Source: Gordonia alkanivorans NBRC 16433
GTDB lineage: Bacteria; Actinomycetota; Actinomycetes; Mycobacteriales; Mycobacteriaceae
Direction: 5' to 3'
Assembly: GCF_000225505.1 (NCBI RefSeq)
Contig: NZ_BACI01000016.1
Span: 62,001 to 126,000 of the forward strand
Length of the DNA stretch: 64,000 bases
Part shown: one piece after another, positions 27,901-36,031 of the stretch
Position numbering within the stretch: position 1 is the first letter of the stretch
How the letters are laid out: each line of letters begins with the position of its first letter
Position numbers and translations under genes: made by a program
The notes under the pieces: model-generated
What the model saw: only the letters and a program-made list of their open reading frames with translations
What the model was told of the DNA's origin: nothing
The model's database searches: none

Positions 27901-28873
27901 CCCAACCCTGCAAGGGCAATCCGATGCGCACCGGCCCGGGGCCGCCCAGTGGGGCGGCGCAGGCGACGACCGTCGCCTCGGTGGGGCCGTAGGTGTTCCA
28001 GACCTCGCGACCGGGTACGGCGAGGCGGTCGGCGAGTTCCGGCGGGCAGGCCTCGCCGCCGAAGATCAACAGCCGCACGGCTTCCAGGGCCTCCGGTGGC
28101 CACAGCGAGGCCAGGGTCGGCACGGTGGAGACGACGGTGATGTCGCGGGCCACCAGCCACGGCCCCAGGTCCATGCCGCTGCGCACCAGCGATCGGGGCG
28201 CCGGGACGAGGCAGGCGCCGTTGCGCCAGGCCAGCCACATCTCCTCGCACGAGGCGTCGAAGGCGACCGAGAGCCCGGCCAGGACCCGGTCACCGGGTCC
28301 GATCGGCTCGTCGGGGAGGAACATGTGTGCCTCGGCGTCGACGAAGGCTGCCGCATTGCGGTGCGTGACCGCCACGCCCTTCGGCGTTCCCGTGGAGCCC
28401 GAGGTGAAGATGATCCACGCGTCGTCGGCAGGGGTCGGCCGTGCCGGGGCCGTGCTCGTCCCGGCGGCGGGTTTCGTCGGGCGAGGGCCGTCGGCGTCGA
28501 CGATCGCATCGACACCGGCCTCGCCGAAGACGAGTTCGGCGCGCTCATCGGGGTCGTCGGCGTCGACGGGGACGTAGGCGGCGCCGGCGTAGAGGGTGGC
28601 CAGGATGGCGACGTAGAGGTCACGCGACCCGGAGGGCATCCGGATGCCGACGCGGCTGCCGTGTCCGACGCCGACCTCGGCGAAACGCGCGACGGTGCGG
28701 CGGATCAGGGCCAGCAGCTGGCCGTAGGTGAGGGTGACGTCGCCGTCGTCGATCGCGGGCGCATCGGGGTGCGCACGCGCGGTCGCGGTGAGGACATCGC
28801 ACAGGGTTCGCGGATCGCCTGCCTGCGCGGACCGCAGGAACTGCGGAAGGATCTGTACCTGCGTCACGGCCAC
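24986..28873 (-). CDS. Pls/PosA-type non-ribosomal peptide synthetase
   Basis: A 1295-residue one-module synthetase. The adenylation domain spans about 25-495: A3 IIFTSGSTGTPKG at 154-166, A4 FDASCEEMW with the amino-group Asp, A5 TYGPTEATV, A8 YRSGDLVRLD, A10 Lys in TSGKVDRDAL. The carrier domain (about 505-575) has the phosphopantetheine Ser in FFAEGGGSLAAAQL. There is no condensation or thioesterase domain. Instead the C-terminal 650 residues hold about six transmembrane helices alternating with left-handed beta-helix (hexapeptide) segments, the layout of epsilon-poly-lysine synthetase (Pls). It probably makes an isopeptide-linked homopolymer or aminoacylated product at the membrane; the monomer is unknown. 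A -10 box TATATT is at 28893-28898. Confidence 0.85.
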   Translation of the reverse strand: MAVTQVQILPQFLRSAQAGDPRTLCDVLTATARAHPDAPAIDDGDVTLTYGQLLALIRRTVARFAEVGVGHGSRVGIRMPSGSRDLYVAILATLYAGAAYVPVDADDPDERAELVFGEAGVDAIVDADGPRPTKPAAGTSTAPARPTPADDAWIIFTSGSTGTPKGVAVTHRNAAAFVDAEAHMFLPDEPIGPGDRVLAGLSVAFDASCEEMWLAWRNGACLVPAPRSLVRSGMDLGPWLVARDITVVSTVPTLASLWPPEALEAVRLLIFGGEACPPELADRLAVPGREVWNTYGPTEATVVACAAPLGGPGPVRIGLPLQGWDLAVVDADGNPVAEGEVGELVIGGVGLARYLDPAKDAEKYAPMPALGWERAYRSGDLVRLDPAGLIFMGRADDQVKVGGRRIELGEIDNALQNLPGVSGAAAAVRKSAAGNSLLVGYLVSTDPDFDASAAHAELTRHLPAAMVPTLAVVDELPTRTSGKVDRDALPWPLPGSSRPVDDDVELGETELWLAQLWTDVLGIRITHPDVDFFAEGGGSLAAAQLVTAIRGRHPDISVADLYDHPRLGSMAEMLDARRPATSIVERDVAPTPRATGLAQLALTVPLTTLTGLQWATWLGVVNNLGAVVADRLDRSVPWLVEVNWWVLLAAFLLFITPPGRMCIAALGSRLLLAGVTPGVYPRGGNVHVRLWVAERLLDASGAANLSGAPWMIYLARALGARIGGDVDLHTIPPVTGLLTVGEGASVEPEVDLAGWWIDGDVVHIGEIAIKRGASIGARSTLMPGAVVGRDAVVAPGSAVFGRVKARQHWAGSPAVKVGKAMHPWPDHRPPRARAWVPIYGLSSLVLAAIPLISLAAGLAVIGLWALSADRLRDVAIRAVILLPAATLTSLAVFAAITAVLVRLASLGLSTGYHPVRSRVGWQVWLTERLLDAARTYLFPLYASLLTPVWFRVLGAKVGKGTEISTALVLPRFTTIGDGAFLADDTMVASYELGGGWLHIDEAKIGKRSFLGNSGMTGPGRKVPKNGLVAVLSATPNRAKSGSSWLGSPPVRLRRTAAETDTSRTFDPPTKLKVARSVIETLRLIPVMVSFGLGVGMLIALQYVAVHVHYGVTALVSGLLLLGVGAVACGTAAAAKWLVVGRITVSEHPLWSSFVWRNELSDAFVETVAAPWFANAATGTPILNLWLRLLGARIGRGVWCETYWLPEADLVSLGDGATVQRGCVVQTHLFHDRVMAIDRVTLDAGATLGPHCVALPASGLGESATVGPASLVMRGDVVPAHTRWQGNPIAPWPTAR

Positions 28874-29010
28874 CGTCTTGTCACGAGTTCGAGAATATAG
28901 CGGACCCAGGTGGCCGGCAGGCCAAGGCTTGGTGAATGTTTTTGCTCGGCGTTTACCGGTTATACGGAGGCGCCGAGGGTGTAGCTTCGGCTCAGACCAG
29001 GAGGAGTCCC

Positions 29011-29985
29011 ATGCCCATCGTTCACCACCGGCGGCCGAGCCTCCTGTCGTATCCCCTCTGGTTCGGCTCCCGCGTGTTCCTGAAGCCGCTGCTCACGCTG
29101 TGGCCGATCAACAAGGCGGGCATGGCCGGACTGTTCCTCATCGACCGGGTCGTCGCCGTGGGGCCCAAGCCCCGGGGGGTGGTCCGTGAACAGCTGACCC
29201 TCGCCGGGCGCTCGACGGAGCTGGCGATGCCGGCCGGCCCGTCACGCCGCGACAGCGACACGGCGATGCTGTACCTCCACGGTGGTGCCTTCGTCGTCTG
29301 CGGTATCGGCACCCATCGCTCGATCGCCGCGCGGCTGGCCCGGGCCTGCGAGGTCCCGGTCTTCTCGCTCGAGTACCGGCAGCTGCCGGAGGCCGGGGTG
29401 GGCGCGTCGGTGGCCGACGCCGTCGCCGCCTACGCCGAGCTCATCAACGAACGCCACTATCGACGGGTCATCGTCGCCGGCGACTCGGCCGGCGGGTTCC
29501 TGGCGGCGAAGGTCGTGGAGGCCGCCGTCGAACGCGGACTCCCCGCCCCGGCCGCACTCGTCGGCTTTTCCCCGCTGCTCGACGTCGACCTGGGCACCAA
29601 CCCGGACCGGTCCAGCCGCTCCGACGCCTACATTCCGAAGTCGAAGATGGCGAAGCTGGCACCGCAGTTCGATCGCGGTCCTGTGCCTCTGACCGGGGTG
29701 CGCCGTATCGCCGACCTCGACCCGGTCGAGTTCCCGCCGACGGTCATGGTCACCGCAGAGGGGGAGATGCTCGAACCGGACGTCATCGGCCTGATCGAGA
29801 TTCTCGACGAGGCCGGGGTCGAGGCCCTCGCCCACAGTTACGCTTGGCAGGTACACGCGTTCCCGGTGCTCGCCTCGCATCACCCGGAGACGATCCACGC
29901 GATCGAGGCGACCGCGGCCTTCGCGAAAGAGGCGATACGAGAGGGCAAGAGCGCTGACGACCGAGAGGACCAACGGGCCGGCTGA
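29011..29985 (+). CDS. Alpha/beta hydrolase (HSL-type esterase)
   Basis: A 324-residue esterase of the hormone-sensitive-lipase family. The oxyanion motif is LYLHGGAFVVCG, the nucleophile elbow is VIVAGDSAGGFLA (GDSAG), and the acid and His lie in the C-terminal part (VHAFPVLASHHP). Such enzymes cut short-chain esters or acyl-glycerols. The start at 29011 is decided by AGGAGGAG 4 nt upstream. It is divergent from the Pls-type gene across a 137-nt promoter region, and directly followed by a DUF202 gene 4 nt later. Confidence 0.83.
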   Translation: MPIVHHRRPSLLSYPLWFGSRVFLKPLLTLWPINKAGMAGLFLIDRVVAVGPKPRGVVREQLTLAGRSTELAMPAGPSRRDSDTAMLYLHGGAFVVCGIGTHRSIAARLARACEVPVFSLEYRQLPEAGVGASVADAVAAYAELINERHYRRVIVAGDSAGGFLAAKVVEAAVERGLPAPAALVGFSPLLDVDLGTNPDRSSRSDAYIPKSKMAKLAPQFDRGPVPLTGVRRIADLDPVEFPPTVMVTAEGEMLEPDVIGLIEILDEAGVEALAHSYAWQVHAFPVLASHHPETIHAIEATAAFAKEAIREGKSADDREDQRAG

Positions 29986-29989
29986 CGGA

Positions 29990-30364
29990 GTGGGCGCCGG
30001 ACCCGGCGAGGGCGCGACGCCGACCCCCGCGCCACCCGGAGCGATCGACGCGCGCTTCACCCTCGCCGCCGAACGCACACTCCTCGCGTGGGTTCGCACC
30101 GCCCTCGGGTTCATGGCCGCCGGGATGGCGATCGTCTACCTGGCCCCGGACATCGACAATCCGGTCCTCGAACTGATCCTGGGGCTCATCCTGGTCGCTC
30201 TGGGCTGCTCCCTGGCGGTGATCGGTGCGTGGCGCTGGCGTCGAACGATGCGCGTCCTCCAGCGCGGTGGGCAGATGCCGGGCCCGGCCCAGATCCTGTT
30301 CGTCGTCACTGCGATAGTGGTGGTGGCCATCCTGATCGCGGTCGTCGTCGTAATCCAGACGTGA
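29990..30364 (+). CDS. DUF202 membrane protein
   Basis: A 124-residue protein with a short Pro/Ala-rich N-terminus, the DUF202 signature RFTLAAERTLLAWVRTALGF (about residues 21-40), and three transmembrane helices. Function of DUF202/YidH proteins is unknown. The GTG start is 4 nt after the esterase stop, so the genes are cotranscribed. Confidence 0.78.
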   Translation: MGAGPGEGATPTPAPPGAIDARFTLAAERTLLAWVRTALGFMAAGMAIVYLAPDIDNPVLELILGLILVALGCSLAVIGAWRWRRTMRVLQRGGQMPGPAQILFVVTAIVVVAILIAVVVVIQT

Positions 30365-30411
30365 TCGGGTCCAGACCTGATCGCCAGCAACCGTTCTATC
30401 CAGGAGTTCCC

Positions 30412-30693
30412 GTGAGTACCGGCCCCGACTTCTCCCGCGGCGCGCAGACGCTGTCGACGACGATGACCAGCATCGGAGCGGCCATCCTCATCGTCTGCAT
30501 CGGCTGGCTGACCGTCGGCTGGTGGCAGGACGGCCGCTGGTTCTGGGTGGCCGTCGGCATCGCCGTCATCGTGGTCAACATCGTGCTGATCGGCATGCAG
30601 CTGCGCCGCCGCCTGAGCAAGCGCGTCAACGATCCCCGGAAACCCCGCCGCCCGCTGATCGACACCTTCGACGACCTCGAAGACGAGCAGTGA
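30412..30693 (+). CDS. Small two-helix membrane protein (93 aa)
   Basis: Begins at GTG 30412 with CAGGAG upstream. Two transmembrane helices (about residues 17-35 and 42-62) are followed by a basic stretch and an acidic end (DTFDDLEDEQ). No known family recognised. Third gene of the esterase / DUF202 group, so probably one transcription unit. Confidence 0.65.
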   Translation: MSTGPDFSRGAQTLSTTMTSIGAAILIVCIGWLTVGWWQDGRWFWVAVGIAVIVVNIVLIGMQLRRRLSKRVNDPRKPRRPLIDTFDDLEDEQ

Positions 30694-30710
30694 GCCCTGC
30701 GTCCCCTGTC

Positions 30711-30755
30711 GCCTGAGGTGCGAGGAGCGCAGCGACGAGCCTCGAAGGCCTAGGC
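30711..30755. repeat. Short palindromic dispersed element, copy 2
   Basis: GCCTGAGGTGCGAGGAGCGC...CCTCGAAGGCC lies between convergent genes and nearly duplicates the element at 51122 (about three differences in 40 bases). It overlaps the last codons of the ABC exporter gene and may double as a terminator. Confidence 0.65.
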
Positions 30756-32669
30756 GCTCAGCGTGCCGTCGTCGTCCTCGTCCCCACCGTCGGCGAACTG
30801 CGTGCGGTAGAGCTCGGCGTAGCGACCGTTTCGTGCGAGGAGCGTCGGATGATCGCCGCGTTCGACGACGCGTCCCGCTTCGAGCACCACGATCTGATCG
30901 GCCGCGCGGATCGTCGAGAGCCGGTGCGCGATCACGATCGAGGTACGACCTTCGAGGGCCTCGCCCAAGGCCTCCTGAACTGCCGCCTCCGAGGTCGAAT
31001 CCAAGTGTGCGGTCGCCTCGTCGAGGATCACCACCGACGGCTGTGCCAGCAGCAGGCGTGCGATCGTCATCCGCTGACGCTCACCGCCGGAGAGCCGGTA
31101 GCCGCGTTCGCCGACGATGGTGTCGAGTCCGTCGGGCAACGATGCCACGAGCTCCTCGAGGCGTGCTCGGCGCAGCGCGTCCCAGATCTCCTCATCGGAC
31201 GTGTCGGGTCGTGCGAGAACGAGATTGGCGCGGATGGTGTCGTGGAAGAGGTGGCCGTCCTGGGTGACCAGGCCGACCGTACGATGAACCGACGCGATCT
31301 GCAGGTCACGGATGTCGACGCCGGCGAGCTGGACCGAGCCCTCGTCGACGTCGTACAGCCTCGTGGCGAGACTCGCGATGGTCGACTTGCCGGCACCCGA
31401 ACTGCCCACGAGCGCCACCATGCTCCCCGCGGGAACATCGAGGTCCACGTGGTGCAGGACGGTCTGTCCGGCCCGGTTGTCCAGCTGCGCAACCTCTTCC
31501 AGCGACGCCAGCGAGACCTTGTCGGCCGACGGGTAGGCGAAGGAGACGTCGTCGAAGCGCACCGACACCGGCACCGGCCGGCCGCTCTCGGTGCCGGGCA
31601 CCGGGCGAGCGTCCGGGGCGTCGACGATCAGCGGTGTCAGGTCGAGGACCTCGAAGACGCGCTCGAAACTCACCAGCGCGCTCATGATCTCGACGCGGGC
31701 GTTCGCCAGGGCGGTGAGCGGCGCGTACATCCGGGTCAGCAGCAGTGCGAGGGACACGACCGCGCCCGCCGACAGATGTTCGTGCACGGCGAGCCATCCG
31801 CCGAGCCCGTAGACCAGTGCGAGCGCGAGTGCCGACACGAGAGTCAGAGCGGTGAAGAAGTAGGCCTGCAGCATGGCGCGCCGGACGCCGATGTCGCGCA
31901 CGCGATCTGCGCGGTCGGCGAACTCGCGGGATTCCAGGTCGGGCCGTCCGAACAGCTTGACCAGGGTGGCACCGGGAGCGGAGAACCGCTCGGTCATCTG
32001 CGTCGACATGCGCGCGTTGTGCTCGGCTGCTTCACGTGACAGGGCAGCCATCCGGCCTCCCATCCGACGTGCCGGGATCACGAACACCGGGAGCAGCGCC
32101 AGGGCGAGAATCGTGATCTGCCAACTGATGTAGATCATCACGCCCAGAGTCAGGGTGAGCGTCACGATGTTCGACACGACACCGGAGAGGGTGTCGCTGA
32201 AGGCGCGCTGGGCGCCGATCACGTCGTTGTTGAGCCGGCTCACGAGCGCGCCGGTCCGGGTTCGGGTGAAGAAGGCGACCGGCATGCGCTGGACATGGTC
32301 GAAGACCGCGCGCCGCAGGTCGAGGATGAGACCCTCGCCGATGTTCGACGACAACCAGCGGACGCCGATCCCGGCCGCCGCCTCGGCCACCGCGATCAGT
32401 GCGATCGCCACCGCGAGCCCGACGATCATCGACTCGGCCCCGTTGTCGGTGATGAGGTTGACGACGCGTCCGGCGAGGAGCGGGGTCACCACGGTGAGGA
32501 CCGCGGTGAACACCGACAGCACCAGGAACAGCGCGATCCGCCGTCGGTGGGGGCTCGCGAAGCCGCCGATCCGACGCAGCGTCGCGCGCCGATCCCCGCG
32601 CAACCGCTTACCGTCCGGCGAGGTCGACGACTTGTACATCATGTCCCAGGCGACCGACTCCATGCTCAT
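30750..32669 (-). CDS. ABC exporter, fused permease-ATPase
   Basis: A 639-residue half-transporter. The N-terminal six-helix type-1 exporter domain covers about 45-330. The ATPase domain covers about 370-600: Walker A LVGSSGAGKSTIAS, Q-loop LVTQDGHLFHD, signature LSGGERQRM, Walker B VVILDEATAHLD and switch His in VIAHRLST. It likely works as a homodimer exporting a lipophilic compound or drug; substrate unknown. The ATG at 32669 is 7 nt after a TACCCT box. A SoxR-type palindrome lies between this box and a TTGGAC -35, suggesting redox-responsive control. An upstream TTG (32708) would include this promoter and is rejected. Confidence 0.85.
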   Translation of the reverse strand: MSMESVAWDMMYKSSTSPDGKRLRGDRRATLRRIGGFASPHRRRIALFLVLSVFTAVLTVVTPLLAGRVVNLITDNGAESMIVGLAVAIALIAVAEAAAGIGVRWLSSNIGEGLILDLRRAVFDHVQRMPVAFFTRTRTGALVSRLNNDVIGAQRAFSDTLSGVVSNIVTLTLTLGVMIYISWQITILALALLPVFVIPARRMGGRMAALSREAAEHNARMSTQMTERFSAPGATLVKLFGRPDLESREFADRADRVRDIGVRRAMLQAYFFTALTLVSALALALVYGLGGWLAVHEHLSAGAVVSLALLLTRMYAPLTALANARVEIMSALVSFERVFEVLDLTPLIVDAPDARPVPGTESGRPVPVSVRFDDVSFAYPSADKVSLASLEEVAQLDNRAGQTVLHHVDLDVPAGSMVALVGSSGAGKSTIASLATRLYDVDEGSVQLAGVDIRDLQIASVHRTVGLVTQDGHLFHDTIRANLVLARPDTSDEEIWDALRRARLEELVASLPDGLDTIVGERGYRLSGGERQRMTIARLLLAQPSVVILDEATAHLDSTSEAAVQEALGEALEGRTSIVIAHRLSTIRAADQIVVLEAGRVVERGDHPTLLARNGRYAELYRTQFADGGDEDDDGTLSA

Positions 32670-32676
32670 GTCGCCC

Positions 32677-32708
32677 AGGGTAGAACTTAAAGTTGACTTG
32701 AGGTCCAA
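32677..32708 (-). promoter_or_regulatory. SoxR/MerR-type promoter of the ABC exporter
   Basis: Minus strand: -35 TTGGAC (32708-32703) and -10 TACCCT (32682-32677), with a 20-nt spacer that is unusually long, as in MerR-activated promoters. The spacer region holds ACCTCAAGTCAACTTTAAGT (32704-32685), which matches the SoxR consensus ACCTCAAGTTAACTTGAGGT at 17 of 20 positions. The -10 is 7 nt from the ATG. Confidence 0.6.
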
Positions 32709-32852
32709 TCCGGGGGGTGGGCGCCCGGGTCGGACGGGAAGAGTCGCACTCTCACCGATGCTCTAGGTTGGTAATCGAGGTCATAACAGCGATCACGATC
32801 AGCGGATCGACCAGGGAAAGGTCGGCACGGCCGACGGTTAGGGGCGAGGCTC

Positions 32853-33863
32853 ATGGCAGAACTCAAGCTCGGTTTCAAGGCGTCGGCGGAGCAGTTCGAT
32901 CCGCGCGAGCTGGTGGAGATCGCGGTCGCGGCCGAAGAGCACGGGCTGGATTCGGTCGCGGTGAGTGACCACTTCCAGCCGTGGCGGCACAACGGCGGCC
33001 ACGCTCCCTTCTCGCTCGCGTGGATGGCGGCCGTCGGCGAGCGCACCAAGCGCGTCCAGATCGGCACGTCGGTCATGACCCCGACCTTCCGTTACAACCC
33101 CGCCGTCATCGCCCAGGCCTTCGCGTCGATGGGCTGTATGTACCCGGGCCGCATCATGCTCGGCGTCGGCACCGGCGAGGCGCTCAACGAGTACGCCACC
33201 GGGTTCCAGGGGGAGTGGCCCGAGTTCAAAGAGCGCTTCGCCCGCCTGCGCGAGTCGATCAAGCTCATGCGTGAACTGTGGACCGGCGAAGAGGTCAACT
33301 TCGACGGCGAGTACTACCACACGCAGGGCGCGTACATGTATGACGTTCCGGAACAACCGATCCCGGTGTACGTCGCCGCCGGCGGGCCGGTCGTCGCACG
33401 ATATGCGGGACGCGCCGGCGACGGCTTCATCTGCACCTCCGGCAAGGGCGCCGAGCTCTACACCGAGAAGCTGCTGCCGGCGGTGAAGGAAGGCGCGGAG
33501 AAGGCCGAACGCGACTTCGACGCCATCGACAAGATGATCGAGATCAAGATCTCCTACGATCCGGATCCCGAGCTGGCGCTGGAGAACACGCGCTTCTGGG
33601 CTCCGCTGTCGCTGACCCCCGAGCAGAAGCACAGCGTCAACAGCTCCACCGAGATGGAACGTCTCGCCGACGAGTTGCCCATCGAGCAGGTCGCCAAGCG
33701 GTGGATCGTCGCCTCCGATCCCGACGAAGCCGTCGAGAAGGTCAAGTTCTACACCGACGCCGGACTCAACCACCTCGTCTTCCACGCGCCGGGGCACGAT
33801 CAGCGTCGCTTCCTGGAGAACTTCCAGCGCGATCTGGAACCGCGCCTGCGCAAGCTGGGCTAG
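32853..33863 (+). CDS. fgd1: F420-dependent glucose-6-phosphate dehydrogenase
   Basis: 336 residues, identical in length to the mycobacterial enzyme. It oxidises glucose-6-phosphate to 6-phosphogluconolactone and reduces coenzyme F420 to F420H2, feeding F420-dependent reductases. Luciferase-like TIM barrel. Active-site residues are in place: His40 and Trp44 in VSDHFQPW, and Glu109 in GVGTGEA. GGGGCGAGG precedes the ATG. It faces the divergent ABC exporter gene. In M. tuberculosis fgd1 adjoins pta-ackA; here four genes are inserted between them. Confidence 0.95.
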   Translation: MAELKLGFKASAEQFDPRELVEIAVAAEEHGLDSVAVSDHFQPWRHNGGHAPFSLAWMAAVGERTKRVQIGTSVMTPTFRYNPAVIAQAFASMGCMYPGRIMLGVGTGEALNEYATGFQGEWPEFKERFARLRESIKLMRELWTGEEVNFDGEYYHTQGAYMYDVPEQPIPVYVAAGGPVVARYAGRAGDGFICTSGKGAELYTEKLLPAVKEGAEKAERDFDAIDKMIEIKISYDPDPELALENTRFWAPLSLTPEQKHSVNSSTEMERLADELPIEQVAKRWIVASDPDEAVEKVKFYTDAGLNHLVFHAPGHDQRRFLENFQRDLEPRLRKLG

Positions 33864-33868
33864 CCGGG

Positions 33869-33913
33869 TTTCGTAGCAATAGTGCGCGCTATGGCCGCAC
33901 TATTGCTACGAAA
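33869..33913. terminator. Bidirectional terminator, fgd1 / lysR
   Basis: Perfect 18-bp stem TTTCGTAGCAATAGTGCG / CGCACTATTGCTACGAAA, 9-nt loop. T-runs at stem ends act for both strands. The stem includes the stop codon and last codons of the LysR gene. Confidence 0.85.
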
Positions 33914-34805
33914 TCGACTGCAGCACAGCGGCGTCGAGGAGTTCGAGTACACGCCGGACCGGCGGGAGGTCGTGTGCGCTCTGGCGCACGCGCACCCGGA
34001 TCGCGCGGGTGGGTGTGGGATCGACGATGGGGATCGCCACCACCCCCGCGGGCAGGTCGGTGAGCGCGAGTTGCGGTACCACCGTGAGGCCGACGCCGGC
34101 GGCGACGAAGCGGATCGCCGTCGGGTAATCCTGTGTCTCGATGCTGAAGTCGGGCACGAAGCCGACGGACGTGCACGCGCTGAGGAGCGCCTGCCGGCAC
34201 GGGCCGCGCGCGACGTCGTTGTCGACCCAGGGCGCCTGGGAAAGCTCGCGCAGGGTCACCGACTCGTGTGCTGCCCACGTCGAATCATTCGGCACCACAG
34301 CGTGATACGGATCTGAGGTCAGCGGCCGGCTGATGAGCCCGGGGGCGTCGAGGGCGGGTCGCTCGGTGTCCTCGACGTAGATCTCCACGTCCGGCGACGC
34401 GGTGGACGGCGAGACGAGCTCGATGAGTCGCAGGTCTAGGCGTAGGCCGGGGAACTCCCGCGAGATCGTGGCCACGATCGGTGGAATCCAGGCGGCGCCG
34501 GCGGATGCGAAGTAGTTCATCCGCAACTGCCCGAGCCGCCCGTCGCGCAGTTCGGAGATCAGCCCGTCCACCCGGGACAGTTCCTCGAACACCGCCTCGG
34601 ATTCGGCGGCGAGGATGGTGCCGGCCTCCGTGGGCACGATGCCGCGCCCGTCCCGTTCCACCAGGGTCAATCCGGTCTCGCGCTGAAGGGCGGCGATGTG
34701 CTGGCTCACCGCCGACGGTGTGTAACCCAGGGCGTTGGCGGCCCCGCCGATGGAACGCTCGCCGATGACCGAGCGCAGAACCCGAAGCCGGTGGACGTCG
34801 ACCAT
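33906..34805 (-). CDS. LysR family regulator
   Basis: A 299-residue LysR-type regulator: N-terminal winged helix (about 1-60, IGGAANALGYTPSAVSQHIAALQ) and a periplasmic-binding-like effector domain. The ATG at 34805 is preceded by TATCGT at 7 nt, so leaderless initiation decides the start. It is divergent from an EamA transporter with an 83-nt gap, the classical layout in which a LysR protein controls itself and its neighbour. Confidence 0.85.
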   Translation of the reverse strand: MVDVHRLRVLRSVIGERSIGGAANALGYTPSAVSQHIAALQRETGLTLVERDGRGIVPTEAGTILAAESEAVFEELSRVDGLISELRDGRLGQLRMNYFASAGAAWIPPIVATISREFPGLRLDLRLIELVSPSTASPDVEIYVEDTERPALDAPGLISRPLTSDPYHAVVPNDSTWAAHESVTLRELSQAPWVDNDVARGPCRQALLSACTSVGFVPDFSIETQDYPTAIRFVAAGVGLTVVPQLALTDLPAGVVAIPIVDPTPTRAIRVRVRQSAHDLPPVRRVLELLDAAVLQSIS

Positions 34806-34812
34806 GAACATG

Positions 34813-34818
34813 ACGATA
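34813..34818 (-). promoter_or_regulatory. Leaderless -10 box (TATCGT) of lysR
   Basis: Minus-strand TATCGT is 7 nt before the ATG at 34805. Confidence 0.45.
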
Positions 34819-34888
34819 CAGCCAGACTTAACAAATCGATAGAAACTTTCACTTGTCCTGAAGTGGCTCATGCCGGACGCTGAATGAC

Positions 34889-35947
34889 ATGACCCCGCGC
34901 CCCTCGTCTCCTGCAGTTCTCGGCGTCTCCCTCCCGGCTCTGGCTGCCCTCGTCACCGTCGTGCTGTGGGCGTCGGCGTTCGTGGGCATCCGGGCGTTGG
35001 GCGAGTCCTTCTCGCCAGGTGCGATGGCGTTCCTGCGATTGCTCGCGGCGGTCCTCCCGCTGACGGTCATCGTGCTGGCGGTGCGACTGCGCCGACGCAG
35101 TGTCGTCGGCGACGACCGTCCGGTCACCGCGCGTTTCCCGCGCGGGCGTCCGTTGATGCTGGTCATCGCGTATGGCGTCGCGTGGTTCGCCGGCTACACC
35201 ATCCTGCTGAACTGGGCCGAGCAGCACCTCGACGCCGGGACCGCGGCGTTGCTGGTGAACCTGGCCCCGATCCTGGTCGCGGTCGCGGCCGGGCTGTTCT
35301 TCGGCGAAGGGTTCGCGCGGCATCTGGTGATCGGCATGACCATCGCGTTCGCCGGTGTCGTGCTGATCGCCACGGGCGGATCCGCCACCACCGACGCACA
35401 CGCCGACTGGCTCGGAGTGCTCCTCGGGATCGCTGCCGCGGTGCTCTATGCGGCGGGCGTCCTCATCCAGAAGTCTGCACTCCGCACGGTCGACGCGCTG
35501 ACCGCCACGTGGCTCGGCGCGCTCGCGGGTCTGGTCGCGACGCTCCCGTTCGCGCCGACCGCGGTCACCGAACTCGCGCGTGCCGACGCGTCTGCGATCG
35601 CCGCGGTGATCTATCTCGGCGTCGGACCCACTGCGATCGCCTTCTCGACGTGGGCATATGCCCTGGCGCGCACCGACGCCGGTGCCATGGCCGCGACGAC
35701 TCTGGTGGTCCCCGCGATCGTCATCGTGATGTCCTGGGCACTTCTCGACGAACTGCCGACCGGCGTCGGGATCGTCGGCGGCGTGCTCTGCATCGGCGGG
35801 GTGGCGATCGCTCGTCGGTTGTTTCCGCGCACCCGCAGGGGCGGCCGCGTCGACGCCGCTCGTTCTCACCCGGTGATCGACGAGGCGGCCGGTGCGGACC
35901 TCGAGACGGAATCCCGTGTCGCGGATAGAAGCGCGACTTCCACGTAG
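34889..35947 (+). CDS. EamA/DMT family transporter
   Basis: A 352-residue protein with ten transmembrane helices in two EamA repeats (about 12-145 and 165-305), with ASAFVGIRALGESFSPG and LVNLAPILVAVAAGLFFGE characteristic of the first repeat. These carriers export amino acids or other small metabolites. The C-terminal 40 residues are hydrophilic. Divergent LysR gene suggests substrate-responsive control. Substrate not predictable. Confidence 0.83.
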   Translation: MTPRPSSPAVLGVSLPALAALVTVVLWASAFVGIRALGESFSPGAMAFLRLLAAVLPLTVIVLAVRLRRRSVVGDDRPVTARFPRGRPLMLVIAYGVAWFAGYTILLNWAEQHLDAGTAALLVNLAPILVAVAAGLFFGEGFARHLVIGMTIAFAGVVLIATGGSATTDAHADWLGVLLGIAAAVLYAAGVLIQKSALRTVDALTATWLGALAGLVATLPFAPTAVTELARADASAIAAVIYLGVGPTAIAFSTWAYALARTDAGAMAATTLVVPAIVIVMSWALLDELPTGVGIVGGVLCIGGVAIARRLFPRTRRGGRVDAARSHPVIDEAAGADLETESRVADRSATST

Positions 35948-36019
35948 CGCTACCGATGCGAAGTGGCGACTCTTCTTCGACAACCGCGACCAGGTCGGCC
36001 ACGCCCCACCCCGATTCGA

Positions 36020-36025
36020 TAGATT
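36020..36025 (+). promoter_or_regulatory. Leaderless -10 box (TAGATT) of tetR gene
   Basis: TAGATT is 6 nt before the ATG at 36032. Confidence 0.45.
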
Positions 36026-36031
36026 TTTCGC

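Noticed and set aside
24891-28900. Long open frames of 500-800 codons antisense or out of frame with the Pls-type gene (for example 26450-28900 on the plus strand)
   Set aside because: They are Arg/Pro/Gly-rich with no domains and follow from high third-position GC; the 1295-codon frame has clear NRPS motifs.
28948-28985. GTTTACCGGTTATAC upstream of the esterase as a fourth site of the TetR palindrome
   Set aside because: It resembles the half-site but lacks the 4-nt spacer and a matching second half.
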